NCBI GenBank assembly: GCA_026182355.1
Contig: JAPFBL010000170.1
Location: forward strand, 320,001 to 384,000
Reading direction: 5' to 3'
Origin: Hermatobates lingyangjiaoensis
Taxonomy: Eukaryota; Arthropoda; Insecta; Hemiptera; Hermatobatidae
DNA length: 64,000 bases
The notes under the pieces were generated by a model. It had not been told where the DNA came from, ran no database searches, and saw nothing but the letters and a program-made list of their open reading frames with translations. Each line of letters begins with the position of its first letter. The first letter of the stretch is position 1. The position numbers and the translations under genes were made by a program. This document shows, piece after piece, positions 1 to 13,399 of this stretch.

Positions 1-3000
1 CGGTCGATACTTTTATAAATATATATAAATACTCACTGAGTGTGTAAAGATCATGAGTTTGGATTTTAAGTCACCAATCTGTCTCCAAGCGAGACTTCAC
101 CTACTGAAGATGGCAAGTGTCGAAATATAGAAGTGTTATGGCTGTGTCTACCTGTATGTTACTTTGTTACAATATATTTATATATATTTGTAAATTTTGG
201 TAACAGTCCTTCCTTGACACACTCATTATTGAAAATGACACCAAATTTAGCTGATACCTGTTTCTTAACAATTTTCTCAATTTTTTAAAAAACACTCGTT
301 ATTTCGTCTTCACAATAAAGTACATCTCCTATAGTCGACATGTTTCGAATGATCAACATTCATCATCAGGCCCTGAATAACTTCTAGGATGAATTCTCTG
401 GTATATTATACATACATCGGAGAAGATAGAAGGGGTTGAGAAAATTGTTAAGAAACAGGTGTCAGTTAAATTTGGTGTCATTTTCAATAATATATATATA
501 TTATATTCAAGAAAACGATCCAAAAAGGTTAACAAACATTTTAGAGTAAACTATGGTTACACAGTAAATAGAAAAAACACTCGCAGTCTCTGATTTTTGG
601 TTTATTCATCAGGAGAGAAGAGAATGTGTTTTTCTATTTACTGTGTGCCTATAGATTACTCTGAAACGTAACATTATTTAATAAAACGATTCCACGAACT
701 AAAGTCACAGAAAGAACACATATAAAAAGATTACAAAACCTCAGTAATATATTTCGACTTCCACGAGGCAGCAAATATTTTGGACAAGACAGTCCAAAAT
801 TTTAAAAACATTGAAAACCATGAATAACAAGACCGCATGGCCGCGAATACGACGTCATTACTGTCCAAATGGAAGTTAATATCTGACATAAATTACTGAC
901 ATTCCAAGTTATCGTTTCACAGTAATCAAGCAGTAGAAGGCCTCTGGAACTGCTAGTTACGACGTGCACTATAGTGCGCGGATGTAATAAAGAGTTCTGT
1001 TCTGTGTCTTTGAAATGTTTAGTTAAATATATTTAGATATACTTGTAATTATTGAACTCAATGACAGCTTGACCTCTCTGCTTACTATATCGGTCTCAGC
1101 TAGTATTACTGATGTGTATATAAATATGTAGTAAAATTCACTTGATATACGGAAAGACGATCCAATCTGGACACTGTAAAAATGTAGTAATATATATTTC
1201 AAATTGATAGACGCAAAGAGTCATAATAATTGCAGAAAAAGATTGGCCTAGAAGTGTAATGATCTAAACACGTTATCGGCGATTGGTCAGCACTTTTTAC
1301 TAGGCCAACAGTCTACCGTATCGAATTGTAGTAGTTTGACTCCAATTAATAGTGCCGCACATTCATGCCATGCTTCTTAGAACAAATACATTCATTCAAG
1401 AATAATGTTTTGTATAATTATTATTCAATAATGTAATTCAAAACTGTAAGAGAGGAACTGGAACAATTTATTGAAACCTTATATCAGACAAAACCTCACT
1501 CCACAGTATGATTTTTCCTCAATTACTAGTGATACAAACTCTAACAGAATATTTATTTATTTTAGTAATATGATATGAAATTACTAAAATATAGAAATAG
1601 ATAATTAACTCTAAACTTATTCCTCAAGGAACTGAATTCCACGCTACTTAACGGTTTAATAGATAATAGAAACAACTGCATTCGCTCTGAAAACTAATTC
1701 AATAACCACCAATGAAAAAAAAATATGACAACTAAAAAACCATAATTATATTTAAATATAATTGAAAACCTATCAGGAAAGATTGAATCCCGGAGATGAT
1801 ATAGCAAATACGTGCCTCACGTAAAGATGAGATTTAAAGTCAGGGATCTGACGAGGACTTGAACATGGAAACAGTTATTAAAAATAAAAAGATCATGTGG
1901 ATTTGTACACGTAGTAATAGAAAGATTGCAGCTTTGAACTATGGAGGCCCTATAACAACTGGTCATATTTATGCAGGCTCAACTTGATTGAAAACTAGCC
2001 AACATGAATTTGCATTTTTCAGAGAATCATCTCTGCAATCATTCCAAGTGATTCTGGCATTGCATGGAGAACCTTGTTTAACCTTAAGTATTTATACTTT
2101 GCCCTTATATCTTTTGCAAATCTTATAAATGTATTATTTATTGTGGTATATTTAATTTTATCTTGTTTACTGTGTGAAGTATCACATAATAGTCCTTTGA
2201 CCAGAATAGCATAAACTTCTTCATTATATCCTTTAACTACAAAATGAGCTTTCTCATTTTTGCTTTGCTCCGAAAACTACTTCGTATCTACCTACTGCTT
2301 TGGAATGGTTAAGCGTGTCTGTAATATCTCAAAGTCATTATTTTTCGAATGCTTTTATCACATTATCTCAATTGAAGGTTTTTTTTACTTCTTCATGTGC
2401 CTCCGCTTTTTACCCTACTTAATTAATAATTAAGCATACTATTAATTATTAAACGATAGGCAATTAATTCAAAGTTCATAGTCCTGGAGGTAAGAAGATT
2501 TTTATTATCTGTCTTTGTTCTTCTGACTTTTCATGTATATTTTCCTTTTTCCACTGTAAGTGTTTCTTCATCATTTTTTGAACCTTTTCAAAGACTCTTA
2601 CTGAGTTTTTTTTATTATTCCTTTTTATTATAAATTTGGTCATATTCGTTAAATTTAATATATTTTGAGATAATAAATTCATCGTGTTGCTAATGCAGTT
2701 TTTATTCTTCAAAGACTGTTCCCCTAGTAATCTTGATTCACACCTAAACATACAGTCATTTTTATATATATAGATAACTGAAAAGATAACTGTGAGTAAT
2801 CCCAATGATTCACGTTATTAATTTAATTCAGAGCTTATTATTACAATGAAGCTATCAAATACAGTTACTCAAGTTATTCTATTAAATATTAAATGAAATA
2901 AATCAAAACAGCAGAATTATTTTAAAATCAACTTTTCTATTATTAAAATAAACCAATAATAAATTTCTAAAAATAATATGAAAAGTGTAATTTAATTTAT

Positions 3001-6000
3001 TACAATGACTATCTTAAATTTTAGATAAACCAATAATGAAGGATAAATAATAATTAAATCACTTGTATAGTAAGTAGGAGTTTGGAGTGTTTAAGATGAC
3101 AGGTATAAATTAAAGGCAAATACAATCGAAAAAAATTTATTTAAACAATGTAATGAAACATTAATATTTACACTTTTCGATGAGCATGTCAAATAAGATG
3201 GGATGATTGATGATGTCAGCAAAAGTATAAACTATTTCAAATAAATACATCTAGCTTTCTTATGATAGTTTACTGGGATTATTTACTATCTGAGAGGAGC
3301 CAGTAAAGGTGGTATATTAAAATAGGTCGGGGGGAATATAAAAATATATTTGTTTTTAGGACTAATCATGTATAAAAGGGATTGGTCAGAGATGTGCTTG
3401 GAATTGGCCACCAGTAGAAGAAAAGTTTGTTAGGTTTCAGTACACAGTTATTACAGCAAGGCTAACGATAGGGCATCAACAGGAGATAGGAACTTGTTTG
3501 AAAACATTTCACAACATGTACGAAAAAAAAAGTTAACTGTTGAACGGTATAATGTTTGTTTTATAACGGCCACACTTAGAAAGCCTTATATGGCTTTCAC
3601 CTTTTAGTGTTGTTCTAGGGGGCGCAAAATGTGGCTCATTTATTATCTGGCACCCATTTTAATAATGGGAGAACCATATTACCTGTTGCTAATTGGTAGT
3701 ATATCATTTTGAACCGAATCTTTTATTTAGTTTAACTCAGACCGTCTCCCGTTGGTTACTTTAAGTAAAATTAAAACGTTTTTATCGGTTTTAAGTAGAG
3801 AAAATTAACTCAAATAATACAATTAAATCAATATCTCTCCTGATTGACTGTCATATATCTGGAATCGTATGAACACAGAAAACGGAGAATAATATAACAA
3901 TCGTTCATAAATATATTCCTCAAACAGATAAAAGAATAGAATCTGCTTTCAGGATCAAAAGTCAGTAAGGTTTAAATAAAGTATTTGACAAAAGAAAGAA
4001 GAGATGACTTTGTGAGAAGACGTCACAAAGACAAAAGTCATGTTTAACACAAAGTTCATAATAACCATCCTCAATCTCAGGTGCAATATATTTTATCAAC
4101 ATCTTCAACAAAAACCCTAAAATAGAGATTCAGAACAGGTTACTTCTTGTTTGACGACATGAAGAAATATTTGGAATTTCTTTGTTTGTAAAAACAGCGG
4201 TCACCTTTAAAATAGTTTATTCTAAAAAAAATTCACCAGATTTTTATTTTTCCGACATAAAATTTGTGAATATTTAAGACACTTTACTGTTGCTGCTTAA
4301 CATCTTTCAGTATTGCTTGAATACTGTTTGCAGTAAAAATTTTGCTGAATAATCAGTGAAGATGTAAAATTGTGATGAGAACTTATTCTGGAAGTCAAAA
4401 AGAGTCGATTTTAGCGCGAACACAACAAATGCCAGTAACAAACAACGAATAAATGTGACATCATGCTCGAAGATTTACGTGATGTTTCCATGCCTCTTTG
4501 ATTACTAGTCTAAGGGTCTTCCCAATACGACTAGACAAAGTTTGCCTTAAAAAAGAGTTAACCACGCAGTTCTCTGATGCAACTATTCTCTTAACAATGA
4601 CATTTGTTCCACATGACTTCACTTATAGCGAATTTTAAAACAGTTTAAAGTAACGACTCAATGACTCAATAACTGTAGTTTGGTCAATTCATGTCTTTGT
4701 CACTGAAGAAAAACAAAATAAATTTAAAATGTACGCAGAAACATAAGAGTAAACTGCAAGTCTAAATCAGGCAGCATAATGTAAAGAAAAAACAAGGAAG
4801 GGTTCTTCAGTATACCAGAATAGAAATCAGGCATGACAAATAAATGAAAATTAACAAAGTTACCAACCAATGAAAAAAGACATTTATCACAATTACAAGA
4901 AAGCCTTCAGCATTTGAAATTGGTATTACTGATTAAGTTCAATGAACTACTTTAAATAATGCTGCAGTTCTTATAATATCAATAACTCTGCAATTGAGAC
5001 AATCATAAAAAAAAAATCATTATTGTTGTTAAGTTAACTATACTCTTCTTAAAGTATATATAAATTTGATTTTCATAAATAGTTGATCTAATATTTTTTT
5101 AAATTGTGAGTAACCTTTTTTTTTCATATTCTGAAAATGAAACGTTCTATTCGATTTTTTCCTTGAATTATTTAAACAGTATAAACTTAATTTGGCGATT
5201 CTAGCTGAATTTTATCGTTGAAAACTTAGTTCCAGCTTTATATAAATTCGCTATATATATTATTTTGACAACTTCATTCATTCCTGACTACTAGATGGAC
5301 CATTTAAAACTTTTAAAATTAAAAATAAAAGGTTTAATTTTCTTAAATCGCTTAGTTTACTTTAAATTTATTTTTAACAAAGTACTCAATGTTTGAAATG
5401 ATTTCTTACTGACTTTCACAGGTTACATATATGTGATGACACATAGAACAGTCATACATCGAGGAATAATAATGGATGGAGAGTTTAGTATAACGCACCG
5501 ATGATGTATGTCACTCAACAAACAAGTCCTATGGTCACCTTCCTGCAGAAACAATGACACTGGAAGTTTTTGGGGCTTTGCAGTTAATTTTTTGGCACAA
5601 TCCTTGATGGAAGCTGTTAGAGGCCAATTCTTTATTTCAAAATGAACAGCACACTTCCTGCTCTATTAATACTGACTTGTCCAGAAAATTCAGACTGACG
5701 TATTAAAAAGAAAAAACAGTTCCACAACATTCGTCTTCTAATTTCTCTTTTATACAATAAAACGAAACATAGTGATTAGACATCATTGATTAATCTACAT
5801 TAAAGAAAATAGCATTCAATACTTAAACTTCAAAAGAAATAAAATTGCTCTAAATCTGTTTATATGTAAATATCAGTCGTATGTATTTTTTTTTACATAA
5901 AAACAAGCCTGTAAAACTAATGTTTACATCATTTTTATTGACTAAAAAGAAGGATATGATAAATTTACAAATATACATATAAGTGTATTAAAAATACGTT

Positions 6001-7029
6001 ATACCAAATAAATACAATATAAATACTAATAAATAATACAAACAGTTTAAACAAGGAAATGAGTTAATCACAGATAACAATCAGGTTGTACGGATATGGG
6101 CTAGATGGGAAGAGGTGATGATGAAGGACAGGGAGTGATAGCCAAACGCCGAAGAGGGGAGAGCGGCGGGCGGCCAGTCAAGCACTCTTCTTACACAACA
6201 TTGCCATCATCAGCCTTCGATCTCAATATTAATTAACACCAAAGTGGCAACAAACACAAGCTGAACCTGGTCACGGTAAGAGAACTGAACAGATCGAGAA
6301 TGGCTTGTTTAGGCTTCAACTACGTCAAACATGTACTTCCCTTCCCTCAAACAAACTTCATTTTCAAATTATAATATTAATAAAAAGGATCGTACATTGA
6401 GTCTGTGACCTCATAAATCAAACAAAACAAAAACTATGTGATAATATTTTAGTTTAAAATAAAAAAAAAAATGAACAGTCCAATTTATCGCATTGTAACT
6501 TTATTACATTCAATCCATCAATTCCAATCGACAAGAACTTACTTTCATGCTTTATTTTATAAGGTTTAAATTTATTATAAACGGCGGAAAGAAATTATGA
6601 TTATTTCTCAAAGAATACAACTCAGAACTTATTATAGGAGCTTTAAGCTGCTGTATAGTTCAAATTCTTAGACAGGTAGTTAATATTGCAACATACTGCC
6701 TCCTGAAAGGCCCATATTTGGTTTTTCGGGATCCGATCTACACCTGCCTACATCTAAACACTAGTCATTTCTTTGTCATTGTTATTAATTTAATTTCGTT
6801 TTTTGTTTGTCAGCTACTGTTTTTCTGTTGTAACGGTCAAGGTGAGTGTACTGCCACATAGCCTCTGCTGTGCCGCCTACATGGCACTACCATCACTCCC
6901 TCTCCGTCTCCTAGCCTTCTCCTTAAGAAGAACAACCGTTTCACACTGACTATAGTAATTGCCTTTTTACGTTGTGTCCTATGTTAACTTCTATTTTTTC
7001 ATAAGTCCGTTTGGATCATATTTTCTTCT
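1..7029. other. AT-rich 3' flank, no gene recognised
   Basis: Mostly low-complexity AT-rich DNA without a supportable gene. It holds one hammerhead-like motif near 337-370, a weaker one at 105-150, and a copy of a dispersed repeat at about 3565-3690 that recurs at 14090-14200 and 43590-43715. A minus-strand open frame at 2476-2805 is Lys/Asn-rich and shows no family motif. Confidence 0.5.
337..370 (-). ncRNA. Hammerhead-like motif, family H
   Basis: Minus strand: CTGATGA (369-363), one extra T, hairpin GAATG/CATTC, then GAA and the self-complementary ACATGT followed by C (337). Core and stem II are intact. Stem I pairs poorly here, so this copy may be degraded. Confidence 0.5.
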
Positions 7030-7343
7030 GTAGGGAAGCAATCCTTCTTGAATATATGCATTTAAAAACTTTATGGCTGATTCCACTTGATTTAACTTCG
7101 TCGAATATTTTTCCTAATTTCGTAATCTTTTCTTCATTTCTGGGTTCAACTTAAAAATTAAATCACCATATTTAATGTCCAATAAAACTACCGAAACAAG
7201 TCCAATAATAATTCAAACAAATATGGTGATTTAATTTTTAAGTTGAACCCAGAAATGAAGAAAAGATTTCAAAATTTGGAAAAATATTCGACGAAGTTAA
7301 ATCAAGTGGAATCAGACAAAGTTTTTAAACGCATGTATATATA

Positions 7344-7345
<2 letters not shown>
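7030..7345. repeat. Inverted repeat of a PLE-like fragment
   Basis: Two arms of about 100 bp face each other around 7190 and end in a (TA)n tract (7350-7386). On the plus strand the right arm reads FQNLEKYSTKLNQVESDKVF, similar in character to the N-terminal helix of the PLE ORF pieces at 23.8 and 50.7 kb. I infer that it is a PLE remnant. Confidence 0.55.
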
Positions 7346-7389
<44 letters not shown>

Positions 7390-7390
<1 letters not shown>

Positions 7391-7670
7391 ACACATGAAA
7401 GAGAAAAAACAAATAAAGACACACACAAAAGACTCACAACGATATTTCGACAGTCGTCGTCATCGGGTAGAAGTAGTCCCTTTGAGTAGCTGAAGCTAAC
7501 TCTTTTATATATATATATATATATACTTCGAATAAAATGAAAGGTCCGTGTGGACAATAAACACTTTAACACAGAGAAAAGAACACAGAAAGACACTACA
7601 GAACTCACTCCTGTACAGAAGTGAGTTCTGTAGTGTCTTTCTGTGTTCTTTTCTCTATGTTAAAGTATAT
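7390..7670. repeat. Family E2 hammerhead-like repeats with inverted pair
   Basis: Minus-strand motif at about 7447-7482 (CCGATGA, stem GAC..GTC, GAA, ATAT, C) followed by a perfect palindrome of about 110 bp at 7559-7669, whose arms are the end of the same repeat found at 60.33-60.59 kb. Confidence 0.6.
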
Positions 7671-7874
7671 ATATATATAATATGTATATAAACCATAATT
7701 TGAAAAGGCAAAAAAAGACTAAGATCTTTCAACCGTAACAAGCAGTCTTCGTCAGAGTCAAAAATTGTGGTTTGATCATTGATGTTATTTCACGTGTTTG
7801 TGTGAACTATTGTTATATATAACAATAGCTATATATATAACCAATACATTGGTTTCTATTAGTTCTACGGGAAA

Positions 7875-8135
7875 AGATACATGATTAGTTTAGATAGTGA
7901 CTAATAGGAATATTGTAAATTGTAGGTCTAGATGAGTCCAAGTGTGTTAGAAGGTCCCACTCACTCGCTACCCAGCAGAACCTCTGTGCAACCTCTATAC
8001 CTATTGGCGGAATAATAGAGGCTTTGATGGGTAGCGAGTGACTTTGGGACCTGGGACCTTTTAACAGCCACATACTTGGACTCATCCAGACCTACAAAAC
8101 ACACCACTCCTATTGGTTGCCATCTAAACTAATTA
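7875..8135. repeat. Imperfect inverted repeat
   Basis: Arms around 8000 share blocks such as ctcactcgctaccca and its complement, and gtctagatgagtccaagt and its complement. (TA)n lies on both sides. The single long minus-strand frame across it is explained by the inverted repeat. Confidence 0.6.
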
Positions 8136-8206
8136 TATGTATATATATATATATATAACAGATTCAATAATATATCGACCGTTTGACAGAATAGGTGTGT
8201 TCTCTA

Positions 8207-8606
8207 ATCGGGGTTCGGTCAATTTTCCAGGATAAAAAATCAAACTTTCGTTGCCAACGTTTCGGTTTTATTTAAAACCTTTTTCATAGGCCTACAAACA
8301 AAGGATAATAAGAAATCACATATCAACATCAAACATATACACAATATGAAAATGGATTATTACAACTTATGAATATTACAAGCAGAAATATTATGTATCT
8401 CTGAAATATTTCTGCTTGTAATATTCATAAGTTGTAACAATCCATTTTCATATTGTGTATATGTTTGATGTTGATATGTGATTTCTTATCATCCTTTGTT
8501 TGTAGGCCTATGAAAAAGGTTTTAAATAAAACCGAAACGTTGGCAACGAGAGTTTGATTTTTTATCCTGGAAAATTGACCGAACCCCGATTAGAGGACAC
8601 ACCTAT
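8207..8606. repeat. Family B inverted pair (400-bp palindrome)
   Basis: Two nearly identical 195-bp arms, each containing the family B block (tatgaaaaagg, hairpin GGTTTT/AAAACC, cgaaacgttggc), meet near 8402. The outer ends are the block ctaatcggggttcggtca, and (TA)n follows. The same unit lies next to a PLE ORF start at 50.4 kb. Confidence 0.8.
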
Positions 8607-8675
8607 ATATATATATATATAAAGATTTCACATAAACACGTGAAACAACAAGCAATGATTAAACCACAATAAGAA

Positions 8676-8738
8676 TGGGAAAACAAGACTAAGATCTTTC
8701 AACCGTAACAAGCGGTCTTCGTCAGAGTCAAAAACCCA
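8676..8738 (-). ncRNA. Hammerhead-like motif, family A
   Basis: Minus strand: TGGG and GACT before CTGACGA, hairpin ACCG/CGGT, GAA, palindrome AGATCT, T, then AGTC and CCCA. Stem I is thus AGTC/GACT plus an internal loop plus CCCA/TGGG. This is one of the cleanest copies; a TTTCAC/GTGAAA hairpin ends the unit. Confidence 0.75.
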
Positions 8739-8774
8739 ACTGCATATATATATATATCAACGTTCAAAGAAATG

Positions 8775-8960
8775 AGAAAAGAGACTAAAATTTTTCAACC
8801 GTAACAAGCCATCTTCGTCAGAGTCAAATGCAAAATGAGTTGGGATTTGACTCTGACGACGACCGCTTGTGACGGTTGAAAGCTCTTAGTCTTTTTTCTC
8901 ATTTCATATTGTGGTTTGAATATTGATTGTTATTTCATGTGTTTATTGTGAAATCTTATA
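8775..8960. repeat. Family A inverted pair, degraded
   Basis: A minus copy (about 8781-8828) and a plus copy (about 8844-8895) face each other. Each keeps the CTGACGA core and GAA but has changes in stem II or the palindrome. Confidence 0.6.
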
Positions 8961-8989
8961 TATATATAAGCTTATAAGACAGAAACACA

Positions 8990-11020
8990 AACAGGAGACT
9001 AATACTTACAATACGAGTATATAAAGTGTTCAAAAATAAACTAAACAGACAAATTCAATAGACAAGTACACATTCAGTCACAAAATTTTGATAAAATTGT
9101 TACCATGAGGTAAAAGGAAGGGAAGCTTATAACAGCACCGTAGAAGTGACATTTAGCACCCGACAGTGCAACCTCACTTTCTACACTCTGGGTCTTACTA
9201 CTCATTTACTCTTGATGATGAATGCAGTGAAACTCAGAGTCTAGAAGTGTACCTCTATTTCTATTGTAGTTGTGTGTTTCGTAAGTTTACCTTTGAAATG
9301 TCGTTGCCCCGTTTTAAGATTTTACAGTTTTTAAGAGTTTATATAACATATAATTTTGTTTTGAGGGTTAATGTCTTATAAGATCTCAATCATCAAAAAA
9401 AAATTATATCATATGAATATTGGGTCAAGAAAACAAAACCATGAAGTATATATAAGAGTAATTATAACTTATAACTGTTAGTATGTACCTGCTAAAGTAC
9501 AAAACAACAAGAGGCCTTAATTAAATCTTGTCTCATTCTCAGATTTAGTTAAGTACTGTAAAGAATTTCGTAAGTGGTTTGTACGAAAAGGATTTTTCAG
9601 TGAGAATAAAGATGCTAATGCATCACTCACTTTCGCTCAAGTTTTAACTATTAGTTCTAAGAGACAAAACAACGAATTGTTTTAGGAACTTTCACGGTAA
9701 TTCTGCACTATCGAAAAAATATATTTTGAAACCTTAGGCATTAAAAATGTGATTCCTGAACCGCTATAAGATAATATCATGGAACAAAGTAAATGATTGA
9801 GTCAGGGTTTAATCTAGCACTGCAAATCTAGCCGTCCAAAATATTTAAAATGGATGGAAATGCATGAACGAAACGTTCATGGAGGCTGCAGAATTTACTA
9901 GACTGCTGCGAATGATTACCACTCAGTAAGACAAGGAAATGTTAAAAAAAAAAAGCTATACTGTCATTCGTAAGTCGCGGTAAATTTCGGTCATACAGTT
10001 GTTAAAGAATTTGCCAAACATTTCTTTCCATTTTACATCATTTAGAAAAAGCTTGTTTTTTTTTTAAATTATAATAAATTACTAACTTAAACCAGGACAC
10101 CAATCACGTACAAGGCTTTGAATAGTTTGAGGACTATACAAAAAAGACTTTGATCTATGCAAATAATAATGTTCCTATTGACAAACTTGCAACTTACATT
10201 TATCATTTATAATAGTTGTTTATATTTAATTTTTCGAGACTCATGGAATAAAAAAATTTTAAGATGAAACATTGACTAAGTAAGTAATCGAATACTTAAT
10301 AATAAGATCGCAATATTAATTTACATTAATTAAAGTGGGTGCTGACTGAAAAAGAAGTCTTTCGGAACAAGTTTTAACCCTGAGATTCTATTAGTTTGAT
10401 TGTGAAGATAATTCAAGTTATTTTTCAAATGATAGGCAGCATTTGCTCCCTAATTTATTAAAAAAAAAAAAACCTACCACCATATCCTTTATAAGAAATC
10501 ACAACTGTTACTGTATTATATGGTACAACACTACATCTGTAGTGTTTCCATATTGGAAGTTTCTACAAGTTTGTAACGACTACGGTAAAAAAATTAGAGA
10601 ATAGTTTTCAAATTTCATGTTAGAAAGTAGTACAAGCTAGTAAAAAGGTGACATTCGTCATACTTTAGTCCAATATATCTATATTTTTTAGTTCTAGTTA
10701 TTTATTTTCCACTGTGATGTAATCTACTAAACACATCAATGATGCAGTGATGCTGTCAATCAGGCAGTTTGATAATGCTATTGTTAAATCCTCGTATTCT
10801 TATCTCATTTCAACATGCCTGAATTCTGGTTGCGATTGCCAGTTTCGTTAGTAAGTTGAGAGAATTTGAAATAGTTTGGTGACGGAAGTAAGTAGTTGTT
10901 GATTGAGAAAATAGGGAAGGGAGCACAAGAACCTAAACAATTCTAATACAATGCTCGCGTAAGAAGAGTGTCCGACTAGATGTTGAAAAGACTTCAGGAA
11001 GCAGCAATCATTAGAGGTGT
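8990..11020. other. Flank without recognised content
   Basis: AT-rich sequence downstream of the PTPN9 stop codon. No gene, RNA or repeat family recognised; it presumably contains the 3' UTR of PTPN9. Confidence 0.4.
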
Positions 11021-11026
11021 TTTATT
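11021..11026 (-). terminator. Possible poly(A) signal of PTPN9
   Basis: Minus-strand AATAAA 13 nt beyond the stop codon. It is the nearest canonical signal but would leave a very short 3' UTR; others occur further down. Confidence 0.3.
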
Positions 11027-11038
11027 GTCCGTTTTGAT

Positions 11039-11268
11039 CTAGTCTGACACTAATTCGTGGCTGTTGTTCAAAGCAACTAAGTCTTCGGCTGGAACTAGGC
11101 CTTTGTTAACAGCATACTCGACCAGTGCCAGGTGGCAGAAGACATACTGGTCCGGCATTTGGATCGAGTTGGCTCGCTGACTGCGAATTCTCTCAACCGT
11201 CCCTCGAACGTCCACTGTTCCACTGTCTTCCAGTCGGTTGATACAGATGTCCAGTGTGCACAGTGTGC
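11039..11268 (-). CDS. Ptpmeg2: PTPN9 terminal exon, Q-loop and C-terminus
   Basis: 230-nt last exon, acceptor ttgtgtgaag, ending at a TAG (11041-11039). It encodes TGTLCTLDICINRLED, GTVDVRGTVERIRSQR, ANSIQMPDQYVFCHLALVEY and a short tail ending NNSHELVSD. The Q-loop (Q-M-P-x-Q-Y with the catalytic-water Gln) and QYVFCHLAL are intact. The C-terminal tail is about as long as in other MEG2 proteins. A minus-strand AATAAA (11026-11021) lies only 13 nt after the stop, too close to be sure it is the used poly(A) signal. Confidence 0.95.
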
Positions 11269-11891
11269 CTTCACACAAAAAACACAATCCACACGGTCAA
11301 AATAACAAATAAAGGTAGAAATACTCTGACAACAAAACTCTTGCAAACAGAAAATCAAACTCTGTGCCATATTACTTTTCACCAATACAACAATTTATGG
11401 AAAATCAGTTTGCATGAGATCCCCTCAACGTGACCCTTTTCCTTATCAATAATTGTACTTGTTATGCATAATTCTTTCGAACATAATATATTTAAAAAAT
11501 CGCAAAATATTTTAACAACCCAAAGGAATAGGAATTCAGGTAGCTCATAATTTACTTTATCAACAATCAAATTGTCTATATTACTATACAATTATTACAT
11601 ACACTGTATAATTACTATACAGTCAACAATTATTAAAATACAATAGAAGCTAATTGTTATTAATTTTTTTTCATATTATGGTAATTAATTCTGTTTTGAT
11701 GTAGCCTAAAGGTGTACCCTGAACATGCCTAAAAATATAGACGAAAGGTTAGTTTAAGGTTTTTTTTTTGAGAATTGTTTGACGCTGAACCAACCCTCGA
11801 TAAAGAAAAATATTATATATATATATATAAAACAAACACTTTTTCTTTTTCTCGGAGTTTGGTTAGGGTAAATCTATGGAATCACCGTTTT

Positions 11892-11929
11892 GCCAACGTT
11901 TCGTCTTTATTTCAAGACATCCTCAGGGC
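11892..11929 (-). ncRNA. Hammerhead-like motif, family C
   Basis: CTGAGGA, extra T, stem GTCTT/AAGAC, GAA, palindrome ACGT, T, and stem I GGC/GCC. Same layout as the two plus copies nearby. Confidence 0.65.
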
Positions 11930-11960
11930 TATAAATGAATGAAAACAGCCTTCATTTATA

Positions 11961-11998
11961 GCCCTGAGGATGTCTTGAAATAAAGACGAAACGTTGGC
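11961..11998 (+). ncRNA. Hammerhead-like motif, family C
   Basis: GCC-CTGAGGA-T-GTCTT...AAGAC-GAA-ACGT-T-GGC. All core elements are in order. Confidence 0.65.
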
Positions 11999-12057
11999 AA
12001 AAAGGTGATTCCATATATTTACCCTGACCAAACTCCGAGAAACAGCCTTCCTTTATA

Positions 12058-12095
12058 GCCCTGAGGATGTCTTGAAATAAAGACGAAACGTTGGC
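12058..12095 (+). ncRNA. Hammerhead-like motif, family C
   Basis: Direct repeat of the copy at 11961, 97 bp further on, identical in the core. The direct spacing recalls the tandem terminal repeats of PLEs. Confidence 0.65.
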
Positions 12096-12704
12096 AAAAA
12101 GGTGATTCCATATATTTACCCTGACCAAACTCCGAGAAAAAGAAAAAGTGTTTGTTAATATTTTGTGGTCAAGAAAACAGTACCGTATTATATATATATA
12201 TATATATATATAAAACTGATGCATGTGCAGAATGAGGAAGATTTCCAACCCTAAATATATAATTTTTGTTCTGGTCTCTAGTGTATGATGGAATTTGTTA
12301 GTAATTTTTGGTATCTTGACCAGATACAACAATTTTAAGATGTACCAGTGGTGGTTACTTTTCAAATAACTTTTAACGATAAAAAAAATGAGGAATTATT
12401 TTAACTATAACTAAAATTGAAGCCAATTGTTCAAAAATCAACCTCAAACAAAAATGAAAAACGTGTTATGACAATGGAGAATACAAAGAAATTCATTTCG
12501 AGTGGGATATCTTTCCTGTACTTAAACATATTTCCATGGCGTGGTAGCGTATTTTCATCTTTAGACTTGTTGATATACATTTTCATCTTTAGTCTCATCT
12601 TTAATAATATCATAAAAAAATATCATATTTAAAAAAAAATGGTTAAAAATATAGTTGTTTATCTAAATTTTTTTGAAAATAACATGATCAGATTAATAAA
12701 AGGG

Positions 12705-12705
<1 letters not shown>

Positions 12706-12741
<36 letters not shown>

Positions 12742-13099
12742 TGTGTTCTCTAATCGGGGTTCGGTCAATTTTCCAGGATAAAAAATCAAACTCTCGTTGC
12801 CAACGTTTCGGTTTTATTTAAAACCTTTTTCATAGGCATCTTCTCCATATACTCTTCTTATATCCTCATAAAAACCCATACTTCTTCTTATATAAATATA
12901 AGAAGAAGTTTATATAAGAAGAAATATGGGTTTTTATGAGGTTATAAGAAGAGTATATGGAGAAGATGCCTATGAAAAAGGTTTTAAATAAAACCGAAAC
13001 GTTGGCAACGAGAGTTTGATTTTTTATCCTGGAAAATTGACCGAACCCCGATTAGAGAACACACCTATTCTATCAAACGGTCGATATATTATTGAATCT

Positions 13100-13135
<36 letters not shown>
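12706..13135. repeat. Family B inverted pair flanked by (TA)n
   Basis: (TA)n at 12709-12739 and 13103-13133 enclose two family B arms facing each other around 12900. The centre is an ataagaagaag-type palindrome. It lies in the intron just downstream of the catalytic exon. Confidence 0.8.
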
Positions 13136-13161
13136 GGAAAAGAGTTGATGAATGGTTTTAC

Positions 13162-13369
13162 CTGTTCTACCAATGCCTGCTGAGCAGTGGACTATAATGG
13201 GAGGTCCTCGAGGGTGACCTGCCCAAGTGTCGCCCAGGCCGGCCAGCAGTCTGCTCTGCGCAGAGCGCACCTTGTCCAAGAAGGTCAGCAGACCCGAGGC
13301 GCTTTCCGGTACTCCGTAGTCAGGCCACGAAGTGTACTGGTAGTGTTCTACTTCTCTACTCTCTTCTGT
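13162..13369 (-). CDS. Ptpmeg2: PTPN9 exon, WPD loop and catalytic P-loop
   Basis: 208-nt exon, phase 0 in and phase 1 out; acceptor tttgtgtacag, donor ACAG|GTAAAA. It encodes TEESREVEHYQYTSWPDYGV, with the WPD loop whose Asp is the general acid, then a helix (LLTFLDKVRSAQ), a Gly-rich insert, and PPIIVHCSAGIGRTG. HCSAGIGRTG is the CX5R signature: the Cys is the nucleophile, the Arg binds phosphate. All catalytic residues are present, so the enzyme should be active. A (TA)n tract with inverted family B repeats starts only about 25 bp past the donor. Confidence 0.97.
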
Positions 13370-13399
13370 CTGTACACAAAAACAAAACATTAGACACTT

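Larger units (their letters stand above)
11808..12215. repeat. Family C cluster between TA tracts
   Basis: One minus and two plus copies of the same block (gccctgaggatg ... acgttggc), bounded by (TA)n at 11814-11829 and 12187-12212. The outer ends carry ctcggagtttggtcaggg-type sequence. Confidence 0.75.

Noticed and set aside
2476..2805. 109-codon minus frame rich in Lys and Asn
   Set aside because: Composition follows base bias; no motif, no splice or poly(A) context.
7312..7608. 98-codon minus-strand open frame
   Set aside because: It runs through (TA)n (Ile-Tyr repeats) and an E2 palindrome; no protein motif.
11952..12365. 137-codon minus-strand open frame
   Set aside because: Produced by the repeated family C units, which explains the internally repeated SRSLVRVNIWN-type words.
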